Part shown: positions 42,633 through 52,340 of the stretch, in pieces | Numbering within the stretch: position 1 is the stretch's first letter | Layout: each line of letters begins with the position of its first letter | Source: Rhizocola hellebori | GTDB lineage: Bacteria; Actinomycetota; Actinomycetes; Mycobacteriales; Micromonosporaceae | Length of the DNA stretch: 64,000 nt | Direction: 5' to 3' | Assembly (NCBI RefSeq): GCF_016862955.1 | Contig: NZ_BONY01000002.1 | Coordinates: forward strand, 1 to 64,000 | Position numbers and translations under genes: made by a program | The notes under the pieces: generated by a model | The model's database searches: none | Seen by the model: the letters and a program-made list of their open reading frames with translations, nothing else | What the model was told of the DNA's origin: nothing

Positions 42633-43634
42633 GTGGACACCGGACGTGATCTGAGGTTGTTGCCGAAGGCGGAGCTGCACCTGCATATGTTGGGCGCGAT
42701 GCGCGCGGCCACATTGGAGGAGCTGTCCGCCGAAGCGGGGCTGCCGGCCCCGAATCCGCGCGGCTTCACCACGTTCGCGGAGTTCCAGACCATGTTCCAG
42801 GCGGTCTACGACGTGACGCGGATCCGCCCGGAGAACCTTATGCGGCTGGTACGTGAGATAGTCGACGACGCCGCGGCCGATGGGGTCGTCTGGGTTCAGC
42901 CACACTTCGACCCCAATCTCTATCCGAGTTTCGGCCCCGCCGAGCACGTGCTGGAGATGGCCCTGGCCGAGGGGCACGCGGCGGCGGCACGGCACGGCAT
43001 CGGGTTCGGGTTGACGCTGGGGGCCATGCGCCATCTGGGTCCGGATTGGGCGGTGAGCATGGCGCATTTCGCCGGCCGCTATGTCGACGCGGGCGTGCGT
43101 GCGCTTGGGCTGACCGGCGACGAGGTCGCGTTTCCGCCGGAGCCGTTCGCGGAGGCCTTCGCGATCGCGCGGGAGGCAGGCCTGACCGCGGCCCCGCACG
43201 CCGGTGAGCTGAGCGGACCGGACAGTGTGCGGGCCGCGGTGGAGGTGCTCGGCGCGACCCGGATAGCTCACGGCGTGCAGGCCGTGCACGATCCCGAGCT
43301 GCTGGCGATGCTGGCCGAACGGAAGGTGACGCTGGACGTCTGTCTCACGTCCAACGATCTCCTGGGCGTGGCCCCGCTTGCCCAGCACCCGTTGCCGCGG
43401 CTGCTGGAAGCCGGGGTCGGCTGTTCCTTAGGCGCCGACGACCCGACCATGTTCGGCGTCGGGCTCCTGGACGAATACCGCCTCGCCCGCACCGAGTTGG
43501 GGCTCTCCGATCATCAGCTGGCCTCGCTGGCCCGCACCTCCATCGACACCAGCGACGCCCCGCCTGCTCTCGTCGCGGCCGCGACAGCCCGCATCGGCGA
43601 GTGGCTGGCCGTGGAGGACTCACGGGCTCGGTGA
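42633..43634 (+). CDS. Adenosine deaminase-family protein
   Basis: 333 residues from a GTG start. Metal and catalytic motifs: KAELHLHMLGAM (HxH), the AAPHAGE Glu motif, ATRIAHGVQ (His) and CSLGADDPTMF (Asp-Asp). The usual HLHLEG and SLNTDDP both differ, so the substrate may not be plain adenosine. It would be a purine salvage or degradation enzyme in the cytoplasm. Overlaps the 3' end of the converging PucR gene by 15 bases. Confidence 0.85.
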   Translation: MDTGRDLRLLPKAELHLHMLGAMRAATLEELSAEAGLPAPNPRGFTTFAEFQTMFQAVYDVTRIRPENLMRLVREIVDDAAADGVVWVQPHFDPNLYPSFGPAEHVLEMALAEGHAAAARHGIGFGLTLGAMRHLGPDWAVSMAHFAGRYVDAGVRALGLTGDEVAFPPEPFAEAFAIAREAGLTAAPHAGELSGPDSVRAAVEVLGATRIAHGVQAVHDPELLAMLAERKVTLDVCLTSNDLLGVAPLAQHPLPRLLEAGVGCSLGADDPTMFGVGLLDEYRLARTELGLSDHQLASLARTSIDTSDAPPALVAAATARIGEWLAVEDSRAR

Positions 43635-45272
43635 GACCACCCGCAGTTGCAGCATCGCGGCGAACCTGGCCTCCGAGTCGGCCAGATCGATGCCGCCGAC
43701 CTCGGCCAGCCGGCGCAGCCGGTAGCGAAAGGTGTTGGGGTGGACGTACATCGCCGCGGATGCCGCGATGACATCGCCGAACGCGTCCAGCCACGCCCGC
43801 AGCGTCTCGACCAGGTTCGCCGCATGCTGCGCGTCGTAGGCCATCAGCCGGGCGACCGGGCCGGTGGGGCGGTCGCCGCGCGCGGTGACCAGGTCACGCA
43901 GCTCCAGCAGCAGCGACTCGACGTGCACGTCGGCCAGCTGGGCGGTGCGGCGGGCTCCGCCGCGGCCGGTACGCAGCACCCGCAACGCGCGGTCGGTGCT
44001 GGCCCGCGCGGCGGCCATGCCGGCCGCGTCCTGGGCCACCGGGCCGATGCCGATGACGGCACGGGTCCGCCCGCCCACCCGGTCGAGGAAATCGGTGGCT
44101 ATCCGCACCGCGCGCTGCTCGCCGTCCTCATCGCGCGGCACCGGGACCAGGCCGTAGGTGACGTCGCCCACGAGCGCCGCGGCGCATCGCGGATGCGCCG
44201 CGCTCAGGTGCATGGCGAACGCGTCGCTCAGCCGCTGCAGCCCGGTGGCGTGGTCGGCGTCGCCGGCCAGGCTGTGGTCGGGGCCATCGGGCTGCACCGC
44301 CAGCGCCAGAATCACCACCGGCTGGTTGGCCAAACCCAGGCGGCTCAAGGCTTCGTGGGCGCCCACACCGCCTTCCAGCGCGGTGGCGAGCAGGTCTGTG
44401 CGCAGCCGCCGCTTGACGTCCGCGCCGGCCCGGATGCGCAACAGGTGCAAGGCCACCAGCTTGCTGGCGTCGCGCAGCGCGCTGGTGCGCTCCTCGCTGA
44501 GCGGCTCGTGCACGGCGGCCCAGATGGAGCCCAAAATCTCGTCGCCTGCGCGCACCGCGACCGCGACCCGGGGGACAGAGAATCCGTCCTGGCCCGGCTG
44601 CGGCGGCTCGACCCAGAGCGGTTGGCTGCTGCGGTACAGGTCGTGGAAGACCCCTCGGTCCGACAGCAGCCGCGAATACCGCTCGGGCACCTGCCGGCCC
44701 AGGATGGTCTCCACCCGCGACGGGTCGGCTTCGTCCTGGCGACCGGAGAAGGCCAGCACGCGCGAGCTGCGGTCTTCGATGGTGATGGGGGCGTCGAGCA
44801 GCGCGGCGATGGCGTTGGCGAGGGTGAACAGGTCACCGGAGGGCATGCCGCCCAGGGTTTCCGGCTCGGCGTCGCCGACGTCGCCCTCGGCGAGCAGGGA
44901 GCGCAAGAGCGCGGCCAGCTGTGCCCAGGAGGCGCCGCGGGTGAGGCCGAGCACGGCGACGCCGGATTCGATCACCGCCGCTGACAGTTCGTCGGTGACC
45001 GAAACGGGTGCCCTGACGACCAGGCCAGCGGCCCGGTGCCGGCCCAGGATGCGCAGCAGATCGGCGATCTCGGCCGGGTCGCGCAGGCCGACCCCGAGCA
45101 CGAGCGCGTGCTGGGGCAGGACCGGTTCCTCCAGCGGGTCGAAAATGGCGACGCCGCCGATGTCACCGGCCCGGTCCGGGTCGCCCAGCACCAACTCGAG
45201 CAGGGTGGCGCCGAGGTCGTCGAGCACCCGGCCGAGGCTGGCGTGAGGTCGCAGGTTAGCCGAAACGAGCAT
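43620..45272 (-). CDS. PucR-family transcriptional regulator
   Basis: 550 residues. An N-terminal ligand domain (purine-catabolism-regulator type, about 5-125) and a middle GGDEF-like/GAF-like region are followed by the C-terminal PucR helix-turn-helix (YVHPNTFRYRLRRLAEVGGID, about 500-520). PucR proteins often control purine or amino-acid catabolism operons in response to a small molecule. It is the last gene of the leftward peptide/amino-acid group (19 bases after the racemase) and probably regulates it. Confidence 0.87.
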   Translation of the reverse strand: MLVSANLRPHASLGRVLDDLGATLLELVLGDPDRAGDIGGVAIFDPLEEPVLPQHALVLGVGLRDPAEIADLLRILGRHRAAGLVVRAPVSVTDELSAAVIESGVAVLGLTRGASWAQLAALLRSLLAEGDVGDAEPETLGGMPSGDLFTLANAIAALLDAPITIEDRSSRVLAFSGRQDEADPSRVETILGRQVPERYSRLLSDRGVFHDLYRSSQPLWVEPPQPGQDGFSVPRVAVAVRAGDEILGSIWAAVHEPLSEERTSALRDASKLVALHLLRIRAGADVKRRLRTDLLATALEGGVGAHEALSRLGLANQPVVILALAVQPDGPDHSLAGDADHATGLQRLSDAFAMHLSAAHPRCAAALVGDVTYGLVPVPRDEDGEQRAVRIATDFLDRVGGRTRAVIGIGPVAQDAAGMAAARASTDRALRVLRTGRGGARRTAQLADVHVESLLLELRDLVTARGDRPTGPVARLMAYDAQHAANLVETLRAWLDAFGDVIAASAAMYVHPNTFRYRLRRLAEVGGIDLADSEARFAAMLQLRVVSPSP

Positions 45273-45291
45273 CGCCCGAGATTAGCCGGAG

Positions 45292-46398
45292 CTACAGCGT
45301 CAGCCACTGCGACGCGGTGGTGACCTCGGCCAGGCGGTCGGGCAGCGGAGCGACGCCGATGCCGGGGCCGGTGGGCACGCTCAGGTGACCGTCGTCCAGG
45401 ACGAACGGCTCGGTGATGTCGGTGCGGTAGTAGCGGCCGGAGGCGGAGGTGTCGCCGGGCAGGGTGAAACCGGGCAACGCGGCCAGCGCCACGTTGGCGG
45501 CCCGGCCCAGGCCGGTCTCCAGCATTCCGCCGGCCCACACTGGTACCCCATTAGCGGCACACACATCGTGGATGCGCTTGGCTTCCAGGTAACCGCCGAC
45601 CCGGCCCGGTTTGATGTTGACGATCTCGCAGGCGCCCAGCTTGATGGCGTCGGCCGCGGCACGGGCCGAGACGATGGACTCGTCCAGGCAGATCGGTGTG
45701 CGCACGGTCTTGGCCAGGTGGGCGTGGCCGAGGATGTCCTCCTCGTCGAGCGGCTGCTCGATGAGGAGCAGGCCGAACGGGTCGAGCCGGGCCAGATGGC
45801 GGGCATCGCCGACGGTGTAGGCCGTGTTCGCGTCCACCTGCAACAGCACGTCGTCGCCGAAGCGTTCCCGCACCGCCCGTACCGGTTCCACGTCCCATCC
45901 CGGTTGGATCTTGAGCTTGATCCGCAGGTAGCCCTCGGCGAGGTAGCCGTCCACGGCATCAAGCAGCTCGGGAATAGAGTCCATGATGCCGACCGAGACG
46001 CCGCACGGCACCCGCTCATGCACGGCGCCCAGCTCCCGTGCCAGCGTGCGGCCCTGCTCGCGCAGCTCGGCGTCGAGGATTGCGGTCTCCAGCGCGGCCT
46101 TGGCCATGCGGTGCCCCTTGAACTTGGCCAGCGCGGGCGCGACAGCCGTGGCGTCCAGCCGGGGCAACGCGGTCAGCGCCGGCACCAGGAACCGGGTCAG
46201 CACATCCGCCGCCGCGTCGACGTACTCCGAGGAGTACAGCGGGTCGGACATCGCCACACATTCGCCCCAGCCCTCGGCCTGCTCGGCCACCACCCGGATC
46301 AGCAGGACGTCTCGGTCGTTCTCAGTGCCGAACGAGGTCCTAAACGGTGCCACCAAAGGCATCCGGATCCGGCGCAGCTCCACCCCGGTCAGCTTCAT
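45292..46398 (-). CDS. N-acylamino-acid racemase/OSBS-family enolase
   Basis: 368 residues, MenC type 2. Catalytic Lys in LRIKLKIQPGWD (KxK motif) and Lys in NIKPGRVGG; metal ligands Asp in QVDANTAY, Glu in LLIEQPLDEED, Asp in CLDESIVSARA. This family includes N-succinylamino-acid racemases and o-succinylbenzoate synthases. No menaquinone genes lie nearby; a GNAT acyltransferase and an M20 hydrolase do, which favours N-succinyl-(D/L)-amino-acid racemisation. ATGA overlap with the GNAT gene. Confidence 0.88.
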   Translation of the reverse strand: MKLTGVELRRIRMPLVAPFRTSFGTENDRDVLLIRVVAEQAEGWGECVAMSDPLYSSEYVDAAADVLTRFLVPALTALPRLDATAVAPALAKFKGHRMAKAALETAILDAELREQGRTLARELGAVHERVPCGVSVGIMDSIPELLDAVDGYLAEGYLRIKLKIQPGWDVEPVRAVRERFGDDVLLQVDANTAYTVGDARHLARLDPFGLLLIEQPLDEEDILGHAHLAKTVRTPICLDESIVSARAAADAIKLGACEIVNIKPGRVGGYLEAKRIHDVCAANGVPVWAGGMLETGLGRAANVALAALPGFTLPGDTSASGRYYRTDITEPFVLDDGHLSVPTGPGIGVAPLPDRLAEVTTASQWLTL

Positions 46399-47210
46399 CG
46401 GCCTTCCCTTCTCAGCACATAAGAACCTGTCTTGTCGAAGCCGGTGACCCGGGCCCCGTCGGCCATCAGCGGGGCCAGCACCTCACGCAGCGCCCCGCGC
46501 CAGCGCCGGGCCAACGCGGAATCGTTGGCACGCAACGCTTCCACATCGACCGGTACCGCTACCAGCAGGGTGTCGCCGTCGAGCGAGCCGATGGCCGGGC
46601 CGCCCTCAGCGGTGCGGCCCAGGGCGACGACCGCCTGCTCCGCGCCGGTCACCCCCGAGCGCGGCGCGGCGAGTTCCCATCGCACCAGCATCCGGTCGGT
46701 CTCGTCGCCGCCGTTGATGCCGTCGTGCATGCCGCCGTAGAAGTTGGGCAGGTACTCCCCCGCCGCCGCGCCGAGCTTGACGAGGTTGAAGTAGGCGTTG
46801 CGGCTTACCAGCGGGTCGAAGGTCCAGGAGATGGTGCGCACGCCGCGGTCCAGGGCCCACGCCCGCTGATGCAGCTTTACAGCGTAGCCGACGCTGCGGC
46901 CGGCCTGATCGGGTACCACACCGGCGATATGGCTGTGCATCGCCGCCTCGCCGGGCGGGCCGAAGAACGCGACGCACGCGCCAACCATCCGGCCCTGGCG
47001 TTCCGCGGCCACCACATAGTTACCCGCCTTGGTCAGCGCGCGCAGCAACTCGGTGGTAACCGGCGGGTGGTGCGGGTCGGGCTTCCAAATTCCCTCAAAT
47101 AATTGTTGTACCGCAACGAATCCCGCCAAATCGGCGACCTCCCGCAGCTGCACCCCGGCGGCCTGGGCGGCGCGGGCTGCCTCCTGCGCCGCGGTCGGCA
47201 GGGCAGTCAT
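46395..47210 (-). CDS. COG3375-type GNAT N-acyltransferase (putative D-amino-acid succinyltransferase)
   Basis: 271 residues, starting at MTALPTAAQEAARAA (47210). GNAT fold with the HSHIAGVVPDQAGRSVGYAVKLHQRAWAL acetyl-CoA-site region and ISWTFDPLVSRNAYFNLVKLGA, diagnostic of COG3375. In Geobacillus the homologue next to an NSAR racemase is a succinyl-CoA:D-amino-acid N-succinyltransferase. Here the neighbours are the same (racemase, M20 hydrolase), so I infer the same role. Overlaps both neighbours by ATGA. Confidence 0.83.
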   Translation of the reverse strand: MTALPTAAQEAARAAQAAGVQLREVADLAGFVAVQQLFEGIWKPDPHHPPVTTELLRALTKAGNYVVAAERQGRMVGACVAFFGPPGEAAMHSHIAGVVPDQAGRSVGYAVKLHQRAWALDRGVRTISWTFDPLVSRNAYFNLVKLGAAAGEYLPNFYGGMHDGINGGDETDRMLVRWELAAPRSGVTGAEQAVVALGRTAEGGPAIGSLDGDTLLVAVPVDVEALRANDSALARRWRGALREVLAPLMADGARVTGFDKTGSYVLRREGR

Positions 47211-48307
47211 CGCGCTGCTCCCAGCACATCGCCGATCAGCGCGGAGACCAGGGCTGTGCGGCCTGGCAACTCGTCGATCAGCACGTGTTCGTCGTCGGCG
47301 TGAGCCCCGCCGCCCACCGCGCCGAGGCCGTCGAGCGTCGGCACACCGAGGCCGGCGGTGAAGTTGCCGTCGGAACCGCCACCCACCGCGGCGCCGGTCA
47401 GCGGCGGCAGATTCAGTTGCCGGGCAAGCGTTTGGGCGCGGGCGAACAGCTCCGCCGAGGCGCTGGCCGGCATCGGCGGCCGGTTCGACTTGCCGCCCAG
47501 CTCGATGCTCGCGCCGGGCAGCACCGGCTTGAGCGCCTTCATGGCGGCGTCGACCCGGGCCATCTCCGCGGCGTCGCTCACCCGAACGTCGACCGTGAAC
47601 TCCCCTTGAGCCGGCACGGTGTTGGCCGTAGTCCCGGCGGCGGTCACGGTTGGCGTGACGGTGGTGCCACGTTGCGGGTCGGCCAGCGCGGCCACCGCGA
47701 GCAGCTGATGGGCCAGCTCGACGGCGGCGTTGACCCCCTTCTCCGGCTCCAGGCCGGCGTGCGCGGCCCGGCCGTGCACACCGACCCGATAACCCACGAC
47801 ACCCTTGCGCGCCGTCTTGAGCGCCCCACCCGGCGCTGACGCCTCCAGCACCAGCGCCGCGGCACAACCCGCCGCCTCGGTCTCGATCAGCCCTCGCGAC
47901 GTGGGCGAACCGATTTCCTCGTCCCCGGTGATGAGCAGGGTGACCCCGGACCGGTCGGGCAGCGCCGCGATCGCGCACATCGCCATGACGACACCGGCTT
48001 TCATGTCGAAACAGCCGGGGCCGCGCAGCACTCCGCCGTCCACAGTGCACGGATGGGTGGCCAGCGAGCCGAGCGGCCACACCGTGTCGTGGTGGCCCAG
48101 CACCAGCACCCGGGCCGGGCCCGCGCCGAAGCGCCAGCGCAGGTGGGTGCGGCCGTCGATGACGATGCGCTCTGGCGACGCACCGAGCAACCGCTGACCG
48201 ACCGCTGACACCGTGTCGGCGGACCTGGCGACCGCCGCCAGGTCGGCCGAGGGCGACTCGCAGCCGACCAGTTCGGCGATGTCGGCGAGCATCGTGGGTA
48301 AATCCAT
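47207..48307 (-). CDS. M20-family metallo-hydrolase (putative N-succinyl-L-amino-acid deacylase)
   Basis: 366 residues. Two-zinc site: GHHDTVWP (His, Asp), GPGCFDMKAG (Asp), TGDEEIGS (Glu-Glu), the far Glu and the C-terminal His in GGAHADDEHV. M20 enzymes include carboxypeptidase G2-type and N-acyl-amino-acid hydrolases. Beside the acyltransferase and racemase it most likely removes the acyl group from the L-isomer, making the path irreversible. Follows the fused peptidase after 2 bases. Confidence 0.86.
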   Translation of the reverse strand: MDLPTMLADIAELVGCESPSADLAAVARSADTVSAVGQRLLGASPERIVIDGRTHLRWRFGAGPARVLVLGHHDTVWPLGSLATHPCTVDGGVLRGPGCFDMKAGVVMAMCAIAALPDRSGVTLLITGDEEIGSPTSRGLIETEAAGCAAALVLEASAPGGALKTARKGVVGYRVGVHGRAAHAGLEPEKGVNAAVELAHQLLAVAALADPQRGTTVTPTVTAAGTTANTVPAQGEFTVDVRVSDAAEMARVDAAMKALKPVLPGASIELGGKSNRPPMPASASAELFARAQTLARQLNLPPLTGAAVGGGSDGNFTAGLGVPTLDGLGAVGGGAHADDEHVLIDELPGRTALVSALIGDVLGAAR

Positions 48308-48309
48308 CT

Positions 48310-51300
48310 TCAGCTCACTTTCGGGGTGGCCCGCACGCCGAAGTGGAGGTACTTCTCGCCGGAGGGCAGTTCATAGAAGGTTACCGGGGTCCAGGTCTGG
48401 GCTTGCGGCTCGCGCACCACAAAGAGATTGTCGCTGACCGCCACCATCGGATATTCGCTCACCGGGTCGGGCAGCAGCGCCGCGATCTCCCCGGACAGGG
48501 TGGTGCGCAGCATCGGGCCGTCCTCGCCTTCGAAGACGTCCAAACGCACGCTGTGGCGTTCATAGGTGCCCAGGTGCGCCTGCACGTCGACGGTCACCGG
48601 CTCCGCGGGCGGCGTCAAGGTAGCGGGCATCTGCACGCCGGCCAGCTCGGCGAAGATCTCCCGGTATAGCTCCTCGTAAAGGTCGCGGCTGCGGCCTCCG
48701 TTGGTGAGCAGGGTGACGGCCAAGCCTTCCTCGGGCAGCAGGCGCAGGAAGGCGGCCTGGCCGATGGTGTTGCCGTCGTGGCCGATCAGCCGTCGCCCGT
48801 CCCATCCGTCGCGAATCCAGCCCAGTCCCCACGAGTCGCCCAGGGTGTGCTTGTCGGGCAGTTCGGCCTGCAGGGCGGCCATGGCTTCGGTGCCGGCCGG
48901 GGAGAGCAGCTGCGTGCCGTCGGCGGTGGCGCCTGAGTTGAGATGCAGGCGGGCGAAGGCGAGCACGTCGGCGGTGGTGGAGCAGATGAGCCCGGCCGGG
49001 CCGAGCGGACGCGGCAGCATCCACACCGGAGCGCGGACGGCCTGCGCATCTGGCCCGGTGACGTGTCCCACCGCGGTGCGGAACAGCAGCGCCTCCTCCG
49101 GCAGCGTGACCGTGTGGCGCAAGCCCAACGGCGTGAACAGCCGCTCCTTCATGGCCGCGTCCCAGGTGCCGCCGGTCAGCCGTTCGATGACCCGCCCGGC
49201 CAGGCTGAAGCCGGAGTTGCAGTAGGACCAGGTCACCCCGAGCGGATGGTTCTGCATCACGCCGGCCAGCGCGGCCACATACTTTTCCAGGCAGTCGTCG
49301 CCGCGGCCGGTATCGGTGAACACGTCGCCGTCGATGCCGCTGGTGTGAGTGAGCAAGTGGCGCATGGTGACGCGGGCAGCAACGTCCTTATCGGACAGTT
49401 GCAGCTCCGGCAGCACCTCGGCGATGGGCGCGTCGAGGTCAAGTTTGCCTTCATCGGCAAGCAGCATCGCCACGGTCGCCGTCCAGACCTTGGTGATGGA
49501 GCCGATCTGGAACAGCGAGTCGGGAGTCACCTCGACGCCGGTGTCCATGTTGAGCACTCCGTAGGCCGCTTCGGCCAGCTCGTCGTCCTGACCCGGCCGC
49601 AGGCGCAGAATTCCCAGCGCCGCTCCGGGTACCTCGTGGCGCTGAGCCAGTTCGGCCAGGCGCCGCTGCCAATGTGCGATGTCGATGCGCGGCTTGGCCT
49701 CGTCGGCGTACTGCTGCATCCACTCCACCACCCTTCGGTTGTAGTCGATACGGTGTGACGGACGCCCATCGAGGATGAATGGATGGTCGCCATCGGGATA
49801 AAGGACCATGCGCGTCGGCACCTGCCGCTCGCGCAAGGCTGTGTACCACTGCTGGGCCTGGCCGACCGGACAGGTCAGATCGGCGGCCCCGTGCAGGATC
49901 AGCGTCGGTGTGGACACCTCGCCCACTCGCGAATACGGCGACATGGCAAGGTAGCGCTGCGGATCCGACCACGGCTGGCCGCCCAGCTCGTATCGGCTCA
50001 GCAGATGGCCCTCGGCCGAGGTCCCGGCCATGCTCACCAGATCGGTGACCACCCCACCGGCGACCGCCGCCGCGAACCGGCGGTCACGGCTGGTCAGATA
50101 GCAGGTCATGTAACCGCCGTAGCTGTAACCGGTGACCGCCAGCCGGCCGGGGTCGGCGATGCCTTGCGCCACAAGCTGATCGAGCGGTTCCAGGAAGTCC
50201 TTGGCGTCCGCCTCGCCCCACGCGCCGAGCGCGGCGTTGAAGAACCGTTCGCCGTAGCCGTCACTGCCGCGCGGGTTGACCAGCAGCACGGTCCAGCCGA
50301 GCGCGACCAGTTCCTGGTGGTAGCGATGGATTTCGTCGGCGGCGCCGTTCCACGCGTTGTGTGGTCCGCCGTGCACATCGAGCAGCAGCGGCTGCGCGCC
50401 GGCCGTGGCCGGGTCGCGCATCAGCCAGCCGTGCACGACGGTGCCGTCGGAGATGGTGAACTCCACTTCCCGGCGTGCGTAAAGGTCTGCCGGCGCGCTG
50501 TGCTCGGTGCGCACCGTCCGCTCCCCGGTACGCAGGTCGACCGTGACGATCTCGCCGAACGAGGTGGGGGTGGAAAGCACGATCGCCGCGGTGTCCCCGG
50601 CCACCGACACGCCCGAAACAACCTCGCCTGCTGTGGCGACGATCGGGTGCGGCCGGCCGCCGGTGACAGGTACCGAATACAGATGGGTGCAGCCGCGGTC
50701 GCGCACGCAGAACAGCACGCTCTTTCCGCCATCGGCCAACTGCGGCCAGGCCCCCGGATAGGCCGGCCCGCCCGGCATCACATTGCGATCCAGCGCCTCG
50801 GCCAGATCGACAACCTCCCCACCGGCAAGCGGCAGGTGCAGTAGGTGGGCGTGGCCGACCGGGCCGGACGTGGTGCCGACGACGAGCAGGGCGTTGCCGT
50901 CGGCGGTGAAGGTGACCGCTGCGGCTATGCCGTCGGCGAGACCGGCCAAGCGGGAGACGGGAGTTTCGGTGGTGATGTCCACGGTGTAGACCGGGGCGCT
51001 CAGATTCAGGTCCGCGTCGGGTGCGGTCGCCGCGGCGTAGGCGAGGGTGGTGCTGTCGGGCGACCAGGCGGGATGCCCGGCGTGCCAGTCGCCGCTGGTG
51101 ATCTGGCGCAGCCGCCGCGTTTCCAGGTCGAGCACATGCACGTGTTTGCGCCGCCCGCCCAGCAGGCCGACGCCGTCGGCTTGATAGTCGAGCCGGTCGG
51201 CGACGATAGGCGCGTGGGCATGCACGGCGTGCATGTCGACCACCGCGCCAAAGGCGATCTTCTTCCCGTCCGGTGACCACACCGGCCCGCCCGCGCCCAG

Positions 51301-51591
51301 CGGCAAATCCGTTAGCTGTTCGGGTTCGCCGCCGCCGGCGGGCAGCAGCCACAGCTGTGCCGGGCCTGCGCCTGCGCGCAGGAAGGCGATCTGGGTTCCC
51401 TGCGGCGACCAGGCCGGCGAGGTGTCGGCGTCGCCGCGGGTGAGCTGACACGCCTTGCCGTCCAACGTGTCCACCGACCACAGCCGGCGCACGGTCCGGT
51501 CGGCTGCGGCATCGCAGCTGCGCACCACGTAGATGCAGCGGCCGCCATCCGGTGACAGCGAAGGCTGTTCTGGTACCGAGAAATCAATCAT
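48310..51591 (-). CDS. Fusion of S9 prolyl-oligopeptidase and class C beta-lactamase-type peptidase
   Basis: About 1093 residues. The start MIDFSVPEQ (51591) is set by AAGGAG 7 bases upstream. Residues about 1-650: beta-propeller repeats (WSPDGKKIAF, WSPDSTTLAY) and an S9 catalytic domain with the nucleophile in VTGYSYGGYMTC, the acid near HGAADLTCPV, and His in DGDHPF. From about 670 to the end: a serine beta-lactamase/D-aminopeptidase-type domain with SITK, YCNSG and GHDGNT, plus a C-terminal lipocalin-like part. No signal peptide, so it acts in the cytoplasm on imported peptides. The second half is a paralogue of 56657-58054. Confidence 0.9.
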   Translation of the reverse strand: MIDFSVPEQPSLSPDGGRCIYVVRSCDAAADRTVRRLWSVDTLDGKACQLTRGDADTSPAWSPQGTQIAFLRAGAGPAQLWLLPAGGGEPEQLTDLPLGAGGPVWSPDGKKIAFGAVVDMHAVHAHAPIVADRLDYQADGVGLLGGRRKHVHVLDLETRRLRQITSGDWHAGHPAWSPDSTTLAYAAATAPDADLNLSAPVYTVDITTETPVSRLAGLADGIAAAVTFTADGNALLVVGTTSGPVGHAHLLHLPLAGGEVVDLAEALDRNVMPGGPAYPGAWPQLADGGKSVLFCVRDRGCTHLYSVPVTGGRPHPIVATAGEVVSGVSVAGDTAAIVLSTPTSFGEIVTVDLRTGERTVRTEHSAPADLYARREVEFTISDGTVVHGWLMRDPATAGAQPLLLDVHGGPHNAWNGAADEIHRYHQELVALGWTVLLVNPRGSDGYGERFFNAALGAWGEADAKDFLEPLDQLVAQGIADPGRLAVTGYSYGGYMTCYLTSRDRRFAAAVAGGVVTDLVSMAGTSAEGHLLSRYELGGQPWSDPQRYLAMSPYSRVGEVSTPTLILHGAADLTCPVGQAQQWYTALRERQVPTRMVLYPDGDHPFILDGRPSHRIDYNRRVVEWMQQYADEAKPRIDIAHWQRRLAELAQRHEVPGAALGILRLRPGQDDELAEAAYGVLNMDTGVEVTPDSLFQIGSITKVWTATVAMLLADEGKLDLDAPIAEVLPELQLSDKDVAARVTMRHLLTHTSGIDGDVFTDTGRGDDCLEKYVAALAGVMQNHPLGVTWSYCNSGFSLAGRVIERLTGGTWDAAMKERLFTPLGLRHTVTLPEEALLFRTAVGHVTGPDAQAVRAPVWMLPRPLGPAGLICSTTADVLAFARLHLNSGATADGTQLLSPAGTEAMAALQAELPDKHTLGDSWGLGWIRDGWDGRRLIGHDGNTIGQAAFLRLLPEEGLAVTLLTNGGRSRDLYEELYREIFAELAGVQMPATLTPPAEPVTVDVQAHLGTYERHSVRLDVFEGEDGPMLRTTLSGEIAALLPDPVSEYPMVAVSDNLFVVREPQAQTWTPVTFYELPSGEKYLHFGVRATPKVS

Positions 51592-51602
51592 CGACTTCTC
51601 CT

Positions 51603-52340
51603 TCATCGCTGGCCGCTGCGGGCGGCGGCGAGTAGCTGCCGCGTGTAGGGGTGCTGGGGATTGCTGAGAATGTCGTCGGCCGGGCCGCACTCGACGATGT
51701 GGCCGCCCTGCATCACCGCGACCGTGTCGCTGACATAGCGCACGACGGCCAGATCGTGCGAGATGAACAGCATCGTCAGCCGCATCCGCGCCTGCACCTG
51801 CCGCACCAGATTGAGCACGGTGCCCTGGATCGACACGTCCAGCGCGGAGGTGATCTCATCGGCGATGAGGACCGCCGGGCGACCGGCGAGCGCTCGGGCC
51901 AGCGCCACCCGCTGGCGTTGCCCGCCGGACAGCGCGGCCGGATACAGCCCGGCCCTATCCGCGGCCAGGTCGACCAGCTCCAGCAGCCGGGTGACCTCGG
52001 CGGCGATGGCGTTGCGGGCAAAGGCCCCTCGCGGCAGCGCCTCGGCGATCGAGGCGCCGACGGTCATCCGAGGGTCCAATGAGGAGTAAGGATCCTGAAA
52101 AACCATTTGCAGTGGGGTACGTTTCGGCAGCGGCCGCCCATCGAGAAGGATCTGCCCGCCGGACAGGGGAATCAGGCCGACCGCCGCGCGGGCGAGGGTG
52201 GACTTGCCCGAGCCGGACTCCCCCACCAGGCCCACGACGGTGCCCGAGGCGACGGTCAGATTCACCCCGTCGACGACGGTATGGCCGCGGCGGCGGGTTC
52301 CGTAGCGCACGGAAACTTCTTCGAACCTCAGCTCGCTCAT
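51603..52340 (-). CDS. Oligopeptide/dipeptide ABC transporter ATPase (OppF/DppF)
   Basis: About 245 residues, starting at MSELRFEEVSVRYG (52340), which overlaps the preceding fused gene (ATGA). Walker A GESGSGKST, Q-loop MVFQDPYSSLDPRM, signature SGGQRQR, Walker B VLIADEITSALD. It has the NPQHPYTRQLL tail of OppF proteins but lacks the long OppD-type Cys-rich end, which the fused ATPase supplies. Second ATPase of the importer. Confidence 0.9.
   Translation of the reverse strand: MSELRFEEVSVRYGTRRRGHTVVDGVNLTVASGTVVGLVGESGSGKSTLARAAVGLIPLSGGQILLDGRPLPKRTPLQMVFQDPYSSLDPRMTVGASIAEALPRGAFARNAIAAEVTRLLELVDLAADRAGLYPAALSGGQRQRVALARALAGRPAVLIADEITSALDVSIQGTVLNLVRQVQARMRLTMLFISHDLAVVRYVSDTVAVMQGGHIVECGPADDILSNPQHPYTRQLLAAARSGQR

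Noticed and set aside
45292-46398. menC for menaquinone synthesis
   Set aside because: The fold fits, but no other men genes are nearby, while a GNAT and an M20 hydrolase overlap or adjoin, favouring N-acylamino-acid racemase.
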